Assembly (NCBI GenBank): GCA_029561355.1
Contig: JAKQJD010000165.1
Location: forward strand, 1-35,598
DNA from: Bacteroidota bacterium
GTDB lineage: Bacteria; Bacteroidota; Bacteroidia; Chitinophagales; Saprospiraceae
DNA length: 35,598 nucleotides
Direction: 5' to 3'
The translations under genes were made by a program, and so were the position numbers. Below, one piece after another: positions 7,045 through 15,249 of the stretch. A model generated the notes under the pieces. It saw nothing but the letters and a program-made list of their open reading frames with translations, was not told the DNA's origin and did not search any database. The first letter of the stretch is position 1. Every line of letters starts with the position of its first letter.

Positions 7045-8673
7045 TTAAAACAGATACCCAAAAATCCGTTTCTTCTTCTTCGCCGTCGTTGCCGTCTTTT
7101 TCACAAAAACAGGCGCGCTGCTGTAACTCTGCACGTTGGGCCGGTTGAAGGCGGTGATAACATAAGTGTAATACTCCCCTTCTATTGCCGTCTGATCCTC
7201 AAAGGTCCATTTTTCCGCATCAGCGTTAAATGCCGTCGTAGCGAGGAGGTTACGCGGATTGCGAAAGTCACCGACCGCTTCCCCCTGGAAACGGTAAATA
7301 GCAAAATAGTAAGGCATTTGTTCGGCGGCAATCACGTCGCAGATATTCCAGGCCAGGCGCACCGAACTGGGCGAGCCTTCGATCCGGCAGATTTGCGGCG
7401 TAGCCGGCGGGATTTTCGACAGAGCTACTACGGGCGGCACCAGCGCCTGCGTTTTAAACAGGTCATTGATCAGCGAATCCTGTACCCCGAGCGGGTTGCG
7501 AATGAGCGGACGCGTGGAAAAGAAAATGCTTCCGTTGACGTTCGGGTTGCTGCGGTTGAGATTGATCTGGCGTTTGATCTCGTCGGGCCGGGTCCAGTTG
7601 ATATCGTTGGGCGCATTGTTGATCTTATACGCGGCATGGCCGATATACAACTGCTTTCCATAGGTGTTTTTTCCCCACCAGTCCACCAGTTTTTCATAGT
7701 CGGCCGGCACGAAGCCGATGCTCCAGTACAGTTGGGGCGCCACATAATCGATCCAGCCGTTTTTCATCCACAGCAGCACGTCGGCATACAGGTCGTCATA
7801 GCAGGTCACGCCGGCGCGGGTATCGGAACCCATGACCGGGTCGCGGTCGCGGTTGCGCCACACACCGAAGGGACCGATGCCGAAACGCACGTACGGTTTG
7901 ATTTTCCGGATATTCGTGGATACCGCCGACACCAGCCGGCTGATGTTGTCGCGGCGCCAGTCTTCGATCATCGAAAAACCGCGCGGATCGGACGCGAATT
8001 CATTGTAGTCGTTCAGCGTTTCGCCGGCTTCTTTGTACGGGTAAAAATAGTCGTCGAAGTGAATACCGTCCACGTCGTAGCGCAGTACGATGTCTTTTAC
8101 CACATTCACGAGGTATTGCTGCACCGACGGGTTGGCAGGGTTGAAATAATACCGGCGGCCGTAGCGGAAAAACCACTGCGCTTTCCGGTTGGCCGGCAGC
8201 GACCGCAGCGGGTGCATGGGAGACAAGGCGGCCGTATCCAGGTCGAGTGTGGCGCGGTACGGGTTCAGCCAGGCATGAAATTCCATGCGCCGGTCGTGGG
8301 CTGCCTTGATCATGTATTCCATCGGATCATACGTCGAATCCGGCGGCGGAACACCCTGCTGCCCGGTCAGGAACTTGCTCCAGGGCACATTGGGCGAGCG
8401 GTACATGGCGTCGCCACTAGGCCGCACCTGCACAAAAACGGCGTTCATATTCATTGCTTTCAGCACATCCAACAGGCTGTCGAACTCCATTTTCTGCCGC
8501 TCGATCGGCAATCCGGGCTGCGACGGCCAGTCGATGTTAAAAGCGGTGGCGATCCATGCGCCGCGCATTTCGGTGACGGGTGAGGTAGGCGGACGCTGTG
8601 CCCGTGCATTTTGTGCCAGCAGCACAACGCTGAAAAAAATCAAAAAAACAGGGAAACGGGTGTATTGCTTCAT
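7045..8673 (-). CDS. Family 10-like glycosyl hydrolase (GHL10/DUF187, YngK/DigH type)
   Basis: 542 residues with a signal peptide (ending LLAQNARAQ). The (beta/alpha)8 core begins EMRGAWIATAFNIDWPS and continues MNMNAVFVQVRPSGDAMYRS, EFHAWLNPYR, the active-site-like VDGIHFDDYFYPY, and WIDYVAPQLYWS. A fibronectin-like C-terminal part (about 420-530) precedes a basic tail. The E. coli relative DigH cleaves denuded peptidoglycan glycan strands, so a role in cell-wall turnover is plausible; the substrate here is inferred. It is secreted to the periplasm or surface. Palindromic elements lie on both sides. Confidence 0.9.
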   Translation of the reverse strand: MKQYTRFPVFLIFFSVVLLAQNARAQRPPTSPVTEMRGAWIATAFNIDWPSQPGLPIERQKMEFDSLLDVLKAMNMNAVFVQVRPSGDAMYRSPNVPWSKFLTGQQGVPPPDSTYDPMEYMIKAAHDRRMEFHAWLNPYRATLDLDTAALSPMHPLRSLPANRKAQWFFRYGRRYYFNPANPSVQQYLVNVVKDIVLRYDVDGIHFDDYFYPYKEAGETLNDYNEFASDPRGFSMIEDWRRDNISRLVSAVSTNIRKIKPYVRFGIGPFGVWRNRDRDPVMGSDTRAGVTCYDDLYADVLLWMKNGWIDYVAPQLYWSIGFVPADYEKLVDWWGKNTYGKQLYIGHAAYKINNAPNDINWTRPDEIKRQINLNRSNPNVNGSIFFSTRPLIRNPLGVQDSLINDLFKTQALVPPVVALSKIPPATPQICRIEGSPSSVRLAWNICDVIAAEQMPYYFAIYRFQGEAVGDFRNPRNLLATTAFNADAEKWTFEDQTAIEGEYYTYVITAFNRPNVQSYSSAPVFVKKTATTAKKKKRIFGYLF

Positions 8674-8711
8674 AAAAAGACTGGTTTTGCGGTAAATGTA
8701 TGCACAAAATT

Positions 8712-8840
8712 AGAAGTGAGAAGGGAGAAGTGAGAAGTGAGACGCGTAGATTACACCGCTTAGAGCCAGGTACCCGAATCGTTTGGAGCGAAGCGGCGTA
8801 CGCTACGCGTCTCTCTTCTCACTTCTCCCTTCTCACTTCT
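8712..8840. repeat. Inverted repeat with GTGAGAA heptamer arms (divergent gap)
   Basis: Left arm about 8712-8749 and right arm 8803-8840 match at 37 of 38 positions. Units are GTGAGAA, GGGAGAA, GTGAGAA, GTGAGAC. The core holds GTAGATTACACCGCTT and the inverted GAAGCGGCGTACGCTACG, a module seen also at 25017-25066, 32259-32280 and 32794-32851. It lies between two divergent genes, so it is not simply a terminator. Confidence 0.92.
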
Positions 8841-8842
8841 GA

Positions 8843-8872
8843 TTGATTTGCGCCCGAATTTTCGGACTTTTG
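8843..8872 (+). promoter_or_regulatory. Probable promoter of the lpxD-like gene
   Basis: TTG at 8843-8845, a 19-nt spacer and GACTTTTG at 8865-8872 (one mismatch to TAnnTTTG), 25 nt before the start codon. It begins 3 nt after the right edge of the palindromic element. Confidence 0.5.
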
Positions 8873-8897
8873 CGTCCCTAACCATTTTGCACTCCAT

Positions 8898-9830
8898 ATG
8901 AAATTTCCACATCCCATCCCGGTGAGCGAGCTTGCCGCCCGTTTTCAGGCACAGGTCATCGGCGACGCCGGACTTACGGCCACCGGTATTAACGAGATCC
9001 ACAAAGTGGAGCCCGGCGATATCGCATTTTCAGATGTCAAAAAATATTTTGAAAAAACGCTCGCCAGTTCCGCTACCGTCATTCTGCTCAACGAAGCCGT
9101 CGAATGCCCGCCCGGGAAGGTGATCCTCGTGGTGGCACAACCCTTCGAAGCCTACGATTCGCTGGTACGCGAGTTCCGGCCTTTCGAACCCATTACACAA
9201 ACGATCAGTCCGCAGGCGGAAGTACACCACACTGCCGTCATCGAGCCGGGCGTCGTCATAGCCGCGCATGCCAAAGTGGGCGCTTATTGCCACATTCAGG
9301 CCAATACCTACATCGGCGAATACACGATCATCGGCGAATACGTCAGCATCGGCCCCAACAGCACTATCGGTTCCGACGCATTTTATTATAAAAAACAGGC
9401 CGACGGCTCTTTCCAGAAATGGCGCTCCGGCGGGCGCGTCCTGCTGCATGACCGGGTCGATATCGGCGCCGGCTGCACCGTGAATAAAGGTGTGAGCGGC
9501 GATACCATCATCGGCGAAGGCAGCAAACTCGACTGCCAGATCCACATCGGCCACGGCGTGGTGGTGGGCAAAAACTGCCTGTTCGCTGCGCAGGTCGGTA
9601 TCGGCGGAAAAACCATTATCGAAGACAATGTGGTGCTGTACGGACAGGTTGGCGTGGCCCAGAACGTTACCATCGGCAAAGGCGCAATCGTGCTCGCCAC
9701 TTCCGGCGTTTCCAAATCGCTGGACGGCGGAAAAACGTATTTCGGCGCACCGGCCGAAGAGATTCGGGAAAAATACAAGGAACTGGCGGCGCTGCGGATG
9801 TTGCCGGGGGTGATCAATAAGTTGAAGTAG
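8898..9830 (+). CDS. lpxD: LpxD-like UDP-3-O-acylglucosamine N-acyltransferase, divergent
   Basis: 310 residues. The N-terminal domain (1-100) carries the LpxD-type KVEPGDIAFSDVKKY motif. A left-handed beta-helix of hexapeptide repeats runs from about 105 to 270 (IEPGVVIAAHAKVGAYCHI, YTIIGEYVSIGPNSTIGSDA). LpxD adds the second acyl chain in lipid A synthesis in the cytoplasm. The catalytic-type His is present (IHIGHG, His219). Several usual residues differ: the typical TIDRG reads TVNKG, GHN reads GHG, and the second conserved His (usual GH before the late hexapeptide) is Gln255-Asn256. It may therefore be a paralogue with another substrate; a canonical lpxD could lie elsewhere in the genome. 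Confidence 0.82.
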   Translation: MKFPHPIPVSELAARFQAQVIGDAGLTATGINEIHKVEPGDIAFSDVKKYFEKTLASSATVILLNEAVECPPGKVILVVAQPFEAYDSLVREFRPFEPITQTISPQAEVHHTAVIEPGVVIAAHAKVGAYCHIQANTYIGEYTIIGEYVSIGPNSTIGSDAFYYKKQADGSFQKWRSGGRVLLHDRVDIGAGCTVNKGVSGDTIIGEGSKLDCQIHIGHGVVVGKNCLFAAQVGIGGKTIIEDNVVLYGQVGVAQNVTIGKGAIVLATSGVSKSLDGGKTYFGAPAEEIREKYKELAALRMLPGVINKLK

Positions 9831-10113
9831 TTGTTGGTTGTTAGTTATAAGTTATTAGTTATTAGGGGTGGTAAGGGACCGTCTGCACTAAAGTCTGGCC
9901 GCCCGATTCGAGAGCGTCTACGGGATTTAAAATTTAAGATTACATGACGTAAGATTTACGATTTAAAAGGCGGCATCACGGACAATCTTAAATCTTACGT
10001 CATGTAATCTTAAATCTTAAATACCACGCGCTTGACACCCAATTTTACAGCCAATCTTTGGTGCAGATTGCCCCCTACCACCCCTAATAACTAATAACCG
10101 ATAACTAACAACG
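9831..10113. repeat. Nested double inverted repeat (outer GTTATTA heptamers, inner 25-bp perfect arms)
   Basis: The outer left arm (9831-9888) has heptamers GTTGTTG, GTTGTTA, GTTATAA, GTTATTA, GTTATTA then GGGGTGGTAAGGGACC. The outer right arm is 10061-10113. Nested inside, 9932-9956 and 9991-10015 are perfect 25-bp inverted copies (centred on ACATGACGTAAG). The element fills the gap from the lpxD stop to 2 nt before the next ATG at 10116. Confidence 0.93.
10032..10060 (+). promoter_or_regulatory. Possible promoter inside the palindromic element
   Basis: TTG (10032-10034), an 18-nt spacer and AATCTTTG (10053-10060, one mismatch to TAnnTTTG). It lies in the asymmetric stretch between the inner and outer right arms. 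It would place the outer right arm in the leader of the hydrolase mRNA. Confidence 0.4.
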
Positions 10114-10115
10114 AA

Positions 10116-10976
10116 ATGGCCCACCTCCCCGAATCGACCCTCAAAAAACTTCGCCGTATCGGTCAGAGCCTCAACCTGCTGGTCCGGGTGGCGCCTGCTG
10201 TGGCGGGACGTGTCACGTTTCGGCTGTTTTGCAGTCCGCGGCGGAAACCGATGAACGAACAGGACAAGGATTTTCTGCTGGCGGCGCGACAGCCTGTTAT
10301 GGACGTGAACGGCACGCCCGTCGCCAACTTTTGCTGGCAACCCTCCGGCGTGTCCAACGGCCGCAGTGTGTTGTTTCTGCACGGCTGGGAATCCAATTCC
10401 GCCCGGTGGCGGCAGTACGTGAAGGCCTTGCGGAAGGTGGGTTTTACCGTTTGGGCGCTCGACGCGCCGGCCAGCGGCCTTTCCGGCGGGCGCATGCTCA
10501 ACTTGCTGATTTTCAGCACTGTCGTAAAAAAATTCCTGGAAGAGAAAGGGAATATGTACGCCATTGTCGGCCATTCGCTGGGTGGCGGCGCGGCCGTTTT
10601 GAGCACTACCCTGCTGGGTGCACCCCGGCCTGAAAAAATCGTGGTACTGGGCACATTTGCCGAAGCAAAACGGGTCATCCGCGATTTCGGGGCCATTATC
10701 GGCGCCAATGAAACGGTGCTCCGGCAGGTCGACCTGGAAATTGCGCGGCGCGGCGGAATACCCATCGAGGAATATTCTGTGGTGCGGCATGTCGCGCAAC
10801 TCACCGACGTACATGGACTGGTGATGCACGACCACGACGACGACGTGGCTCCCATAGCGGAGGCCCGCCTGATCGCTGAAAAATGGGAAGGCGCACAATT
10901 CATCGAAACCACCGGGCTGGGGCACCGCATGCAACATGGTTCCGTGGTGAAGGCTGTGCGGGATTTTCTGGTTTAA
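10116..10976 (+). CDS. Alpha/beta hydrolase
   Basis: 286 residues. The core has the oxyanion-hole motif LFLHGWESNSARW (about 86-98), the nucleophile elbow VGHSLGGGAA with Ser154, an acid in the run HDHDDDVAP (Asp241-243) and the final His270 in GLGHRMQHG. All triad residues are present. A basic, hydrophobic N-terminal extension of about 80 residues precedes the core and could associate with the membrane; no clear signal peptide is seen. The substrate is unknown. Its 5' leader is almost entirely repeat sequence. Confidence 0.88.
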   Translation: MAHLPESTLKKLRRIGQSLNLLVRVAPAVAGRVTFRLFCSPRRKPMNEQDKDFLLAARQPVMDVNGTPVANFCWQPSGVSNGRSVLFLHGWESNSARWRQYVKALRKVGFTVWALDAPASGLSGGRMLNLLIFSTVVKKFLEEKGNMYAIVGHSLGGGAAVLSTTLLGAPRPEKIVVLGTFAEAKRVIRDFGAIIGANETVLRQVDLEIARRGGIPIEEYSVVRHVAQLTDVHGLVMHDHDDDVAPIAEARLIAEKWEGAQFIETTGLGHRMQHGSVVKAVRDFLV

Positions 10977-10989
10977 CTATCCGGGCGCT

Positions 10990-11091
10990 TAGTGGTGGCA
11001 TGGGATTATTAACTTTAAAAGGTTGGGGTTTGTATTGCGCTCGCAATACAAACCCCAACCTTTTAAAGTTAATAATCCCATGCCACCACTA
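10990..11091. repeat. Perfect 50-bp inverted repeat with 2-nt spacer
   Basis: 10990-11039 and 11042-11091 are perfect reverse complements over all 50 positions, separated only by CT. The centre reads TATTGCG-CT-CGCAATA. It lies 13 nt after the hydrolase stop and about 38 nt from the stop of the convergent gene at 11129. It may terminate both. It lacks heptamer arms. Confidence 0.95.
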
Positions 11092-11128
11092 GGTAAGCAC
11101 GCCAATTTATCTCAGATAAGACCACACA

Positions 11129-11938
11129 CTACAGTGATTTCGACAGCACGTACATCAGGTATACCTCCTCCTGGTTGCTGATGCCGAGGCGGTTGGTCGT
11201 CAGGTGCAGCAGACTTGGCAATGCTTTTTCCATGGCAGCACCGAATTCTTTGAGTACCAACTGATTGCCTCTGTACCAACGCAGCCACTCCGGCTGTTTG
11301 GGGTCGAATTTTTCTTCATTCAGCATATCCCACAGGTTGTCCAGCGTTGCACGAACGCTGCCCGCCTGCGGAGTATAGTTCGACTCGAAATTTTCCAGCA
11401 GCGCTTTTTTCATGGTTGCGTCGTCCTCGTCTTCCGCCGGTTTAAAGAACAGCGGCAGCCAAAGTTCGTACAGTTGGCCGAAATACCACGCTGCGCGTTC
11501 CCGGGTAATTCCGGCGGCATGTATCGTCATGGTGTGCAAACGCAGGGCATCGAACAGCGCGTCGCCGTAAGTGTATTGTGGTCGTTGCAGGCGTTCGAGC
11601 ACCACGCGTGTGCTGATGTGAAAATGTTCCTCCGCCCAGGCCATGGCTTCTTCGCCGCCGAAGCGGGTCGTTTCCGGGTCGTATGGCACTTCCACCCGTT
11701 CGCCGCGTTCGGCAAACCAGCCTTCCAGCGCCGGCCGCAGGGTTTCTTCCAGCCATTCCTGCTCTCCGCGCAGCCGCAGGCGGATGTGCAGGCCTTTTTC
11801 ATCGTCGTAGCGAATAAAAAAAGCGCGGGTACCCGGTTTGTTCCAGATGAATTGTTCGAGAAAAGGCCGCACCGCACGAGTCAGAAAAACGTCGGCCGTT
11901 TCCAGCGGGTAAAAATGATAGGAAAGCCATTCTTGCAT
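11129..11938 (-). CDS. Standalone thiopeptide-type bacteriocin biosynthesis protein (lantibiotic dehydratase C-terminal domain type)
   Basis: 269 residues covering just one SpaB_C/TIGR03891-type domain. The best signature is AFFIRYDDEKGLHIRLRLRG (39-58), followed by the helical RRPQYTYGDALFDALRLHTM-like and YFGQLYELWLPLFF stretches typical of the family. In LanB enzymes this domain eliminates glutamate from tRNA-dependently glutamylated Ser/Thr; related standalone proteins make thiopeptide pyridine rings or act as a split partner. No LanB glutamylation protein, precursor peptide or transporter is visible in this window, so the gene looks orphaned. The promoter -7 box abuts the start codon. 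Confidence 0.85.
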   Translation of the reverse strand: MQEWLSYHFYPLETADVFLTRAVRPFLEQFIWNKPGTRAFFIRYDDEKGLHIRLRLRGEQEWLEETLRPALEGWFAERGERVEVPYDPETTRFGGEEAMAWAEEHFHISTRVVLERLQRPQYTYGDALFDALRLHTMTIHAAGITRERAAWYFGQLYELWLPLFFKPAEDEDDATMKKALLENFESNYTPQAGSVRATLDNLWDMLNEEKFDPKQPEWLRWYRGNQLVLKEFGAAMEKALPSLLHLTTNRLGISNQEEVYLMYVLSKSL

Positions 11939-11942
11939 ACGA

Positions 11943-11950
11943 CAAAGGTA
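11943..11950 (-). promoter_or_regulatory. -7 box at the start of the 11938 gene
   Basis: TACCTTTG (perfect TAnnTTTG) on the minus strand, only 4 nt before the ATG. The transcript would be nearly leaderless. No TTG lies at the expected distance upstream, which is repeat sequence. Confidence 0.5.
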
Positions 11951-12170
11951 GGTGTTTGGTGTGTAGTGTTTCGTGTTTGGGGGTTCGTTGCTTTTGGCAT
12001 TTTTTTATTTAACCACAAGGTGCACAAAGGGTTTTCACAAGGAGCACAAATTCACGACGCGAACCTCCTGGTGTCCTTTGTGAAAACCCTTCGTGCATCT
12101 TGTGGTTAAATAAAAAAACCGCCACAAGCAACGCCCTACAAACACGAAACACCAAAATACCAAACACGAT
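11951..12170. repeat. Nested inverted repeat between two divergent genes
   Basis: Outer arms (11952-11999 and 12121-12167) are GTGTTTG/GTGTTTC heptamers plus GTTGCTTTTGGC. Inner arms (12001-12042 and 12075-12117) contain AACCACAAGGTGCACAAAGG and its inverted copy. Both ends abut outward-facing -7 boxes (TACCTTTG on the left, minus strand; TACCTTTA on the right, plus strand). Confidence 0.9.
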
Positions 12171-12178
12171 TACCTTTA
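12171..12178 (+). promoter_or_regulatory. -7-like box of the M1 peptidase gene
   Basis: TACCTTTA, one mismatch to TAnnTTTG, 8 nt before the ATG at 12187 and 20 nt before the second ATG at 12199. It mirrors the box at 11943-11950 on the other side of the palindromic element. Confidence 0.4.
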
Positions 12179-12186
12179 GCCTGAAA

Positions 12187-15100
12187 ATGCAAAAACATAT
12201 GAAGCAACTTATCCTCGCCCTTTTATTCCCTTTTATTCTGAACGCGCAAAACGCGAAGCCTTATTTCCAGCAGGAGGTTAATTACAAAATTGCCGTATCG
12301 CTCGACGATAAAAACCATACGGTAACGGGCAACATCGACATGGAATATATCAACAATTCCCCCGACGCCCTGCCCGAAATATGGATCCATTTGTGGGGAA
12401 ACGCCTTTAAAAACCGCGAAACTGCCTTTACCAAACAAAAACTGCGCGACGGCAACAAATCCTTTTATTTCGCCGACGAAGCCAATCTGGGTTATTATAA
12501 AAACCTGGATTTTATGGTAGATGGGCAAAAAAACACCTGGAAATACGATCGTAAAAACCCCGATATCGCCAGAATAATCCTGGCACAACCGCTGCCGCCA
12601 GGGGGACGTATCCGGATTTTCACACCGTTTTTGCTCAAAATTCCGGCTTCCTACTCCCGCCTCGGCCACGTCGGCACTTCCTACCAGATGACGCAGTGGT
12701 ACCCCAAACCGGCGGTATACGACAACCGCGGCTGGCACGCCATGCCATACCTCGATATCGGTGAATTTTATTCCGAATTCGGCAGTTTCGACGTCACCAT
12801 TACCTTGCCTGCCAACTATGTGGTCGGCGCAACGGGCACTTTGCAAACACCCTCGGAGGTTGAATTTTTACAAAAAAAAGTGGCGGAAACCGACGCTTAC
12901 TTCGCCAAATACACCGACAAGGCCGCCAACCGCCGCGACACCATACCGAAATCCAGCACCGAAATGAAAACCATCCGCTACACGGCGGAGCGTGTACATG
13001 ACTTCGCCTGGTTTGCAGACAAACGTTTTATGGTGATGCAGGACCAGGCCGTGCTGGAATCCGGCAAAAAGGTTGATTGCTGGGCTATGTTTCTGCGTGC
13101 GGATGCCCAATGGTGGCAAAAAGGCGCTTCTTTCGTGCGTCGTTCGGTGGAATTTTTCTCCAAAAACGTAGGCGAATACCCCTGGCCGCATGCCACCGCC
13201 GTTCACTCGGCCCTGAGCGCCGGAGCGGGCATGGAATATCCGATGATCACGGTGATCGGCAATGCCGACTCGTTCAGGGAACTCGACGAGGTCATTACGC
13301 ACGAGGTCGGACACAACTGGTTTTACGGAATCCTGGCTTCCAACGAACGTGAACACCCGTTTCTCGACGAAGGCATCAATTCCTATTACGAATACCGCTA
13401 TATGCGCCAGTATTACGGAAAAGTATCGCCGGTATCCATGCCGATGCGCTGGCTCGAACCCGACAGCAGCCAGGGATCCATGATCGAACTCGGCCAACTG
13501 ATCCTTGCTCGGGAGCACATTGGAACGCCGCCCGACCGGCATTCCAACAACATGACACCGCCGGCCTATGCCCTACAGGTGTACAGCAAAACCGGTACTA
13601 CCCTGGGCTGGCTCGAGCAGTCGATCGGGACGGAACGTTTTGACCGCGTCATGCAGGCATATTACCGCGACTGGCAGTTTCGTCATCCGTACCCGGAAGA
13701 CTTGCGCGCGTCGTGGAAAAATGCCGGACTGGAAGCCGACTGGTGGTTCCGTCTGATGCAAACCCAGCTACAGGTAGACGTGGCCATTACCGATATAGGG
13801 CGCGACAAAACAGGATGGAATATTCATGTGGCCCAAAAAGGCAGCCTCGCAGCGCCATTTCCAGTATCGGCCATGAAAGATGGCAAAGTGCTGGAAACGA
13901 AGTGGTTCCAGCCGGGAGAAGCGGTGAAATTTCCCAACAATTACGCCGACGCCGACGCCTTCGTCATAGACCAGGAACACCTGATACTCGATGTGAACCG
14001 CAAAAACAACCAGCGCCGCACGGCGGGCACATTTCCCGGCATCGAGCCTTTGCGGTTGCGGCTGAACAACCTGATCCAGGATCCTGCGCGCAATACGGTC
14101 GGCATCATTCCGTGGGTGGGCTGGAACAACTACGACAAAACCATGCTGGGGCTGGCCCTTTACAACGCGGTGATGCCTTCCCAGCGCTTCCAGTACGTCA
14201 TCGCGCCGGGATACGGCACCGCAAGCGGCGCCCTGACGGGACTGGTCGACCTCAGGTATAAACTTTTCCCCGGCGGCCTTTTCCCGAAAGTTACGGTCGG
14301 TCTCAGCGCCAAAACATTCCACTACAACTACAATGCAGGGTTTGATTACCGGGAAAAAATGATGCGCGTGGTGCCGCAGGTGCGCCTGGAATTGTCCGAC
14401 AACTCCATTTCTTTCCGGCATTTTGTACATTTCAGAACCATTTTTCTGGACCTGGAAGACGGGCAGGTGGATGCTTCGGGGTTCACCGGCAAGGAACACG
14501 TGAAAACGACCATTTTTGAAACCCGCTACGAAGCCATTCAAAAGCGTGCGCCCAACCCGTGGCAATTCAAAGCCGCTGTGGAAAACAGCCCCAACTACCG
14601 CAGTATTTTCGGTGAAAAAGCGCCGTACGTGCGCGGTTCGCTGGAATGGCGGCAGGAGTTTTATTACCAGCGCACCCGGCGTATCAGTGCCCGTTTTTTT
14701 GCCGGCGCTTTTCTGAAAAACACGCAGCGCAACCGCACGGTAGAACCGAACGCTTTTTCGCTGAATCCGCAGGGCTTCAACGACTACAAATTTGATCAGG
14801 TGTTTTTTGCCCGGAATGCTCTGGGCGGCACGTTCGCCCACCAGGTGAGCCAGACGGAAGGCGGATTTAAAGGCGCGTTCGGATCGCCGTTTGCCTCGCT
14901 GATCGGCAATTCGAACAACTACCTGCTGGCGGTTAATCTGAAAGCCGACCTCCCCCAGCGCCTGCCCTTCGGCATTCACCTGCGGCCGTATTTCGACCTG
15001 GGCTATTTCGACGATGCCACGGTGATCGGGCAGGATCGTCCGCGCAGCGAACAGTTGCTCTGGAGCGGCGGCCTGATACTCGAATTCTTCAAAGGCGGTT

Positions 15101-15249
15101 TCGAATTTTACCTGCCCATCGTGAGCGCCAAACCCCTCAAAGACCGCTACGCGGAACAGCGCGACGGAAATTACCTGCGGAACATCACCTGGAGTATCCG
15201 GATTCCGTTCCGGGAACCGGGAGAAGCGGTGGACTACTTTTTAAGATGA
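12187..15249 (+). CDS. M1-family metallopeptidase with long C-terminal strand-rich domain
   Basis: 1020 residues from ATG 12187 (12199 is an alternative); the frame extends to 12100 but that part is repeat-encoded. A signal peptide ends LLFPFILNAQNA. The zinc site is HEVGHNW (His372, Glu373, His376) with the third ligand Glu395 in LDEGINS, and the substrate-binding motif is GAGMEYP (346-352) in place of GAMEN. M1 enzymes remove N-terminal amino acids from peptides. After about residue 620 the protein continues with about 400 residues of strand-rich sequence without an obvious sorting domain, which could be an outer-membrane or surface part. The stop codon TGA is the first part of a GATGAAT repeat unit. 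Confidence 0.9.
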   Translation: MQKHMKQLILALLFPFILNAQNAKPYFQQEVNYKIAVSLDDKNHTVTGNIDMEYINNSPDALPEIWIHLWGNAFKNRETAFTKQKLRDGNKSFYFADEANLGYYKNLDFMVDGQKNTWKYDRKNPDIARIILAQPLPPGGRIRIFTPFLLKIPASYSRLGHVGTSYQMTQWYPKPAVYDNRGWHAMPYLDIGEFYSEFGSFDVTITLPANYVVGATGTLQTPSEVEFLQKKVAETDAYFAKYTDKAANRRDTIPKSSTEMKTIRYTAERVHDFAWFADKRFMVMQDQAVLESGKKVDCWAMFLRADAQWWQKGASFVRRSVEFFSKNVGEYPWPHATAVHSALSAGAGMEYPMITVIGNADSFRELDEVITHEVGHNWFYGILASNEREHPFLDEGINSYYEYRYMRQYYGKVSPVSMPMRWLEPDSSQGSMIELGQLILAREHIGTPPDRHSNNMTPPAYALQVYSKTGTTLGWLEQSIGTERFDRVMQAYYRDWQFRHPYPEDLRASWKNAGLEADWWFRLMQTQLQVDVAITDIGRDKTGWNIHVAQKGSLAAPFPVSAMKDGKVLETKWFQPGEAVKFPNNYADADAFVIDQEHLILDVNRKNNQRRTAGTFPGIEPLRLRLNNLIQDPARNTVGIIPWVGWNNYDKTMLGLALYNAVMPSQRFQYVIAPGYGTASGALTGLVDLRYKLFPGGLFPKVTVGLSAKTFHYNYNAGFDYREKMMRVVPQVRLELSDNSISFRHFVHFRTIFLDLEDGQVDASGFTGKEHVKTTIFETRYEAIQKRAPNPWQFKAAVENSPNYRSIFGEKAPYVRGSLEWRQEFYYQRTRRISARFFAGAFLKNTQRNRTVEPNAFSLNPQGFNDYKFDQVFFARNALGGTFAHQVSQTEGGFKGAFGSPFASLIGNSNNYLLAVNLKADLPQRLPFGIHLRPYFDLGYFDDATVIGQDRPRSEQLLWSGGLILEFFKGGFEFYLPIVSAKPLKDRYAEQRDGNYLRNITWSIRIPFREPGEAVDYFLR

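Noticed and set aside
7318..8583. Long plus-strand open frame opposite the glycosyl hydrolase
   Set aside because: Shadow of a GC-skewed coding gene; the hydrolase motifs on the other strand are decisive.
11939..12186. RiPP precursor peptide next to the SpaB_C-type gene
   Set aside because: The gaps on both sides are filled with inverted repeats; no short frame with a leader-core organisation was found.
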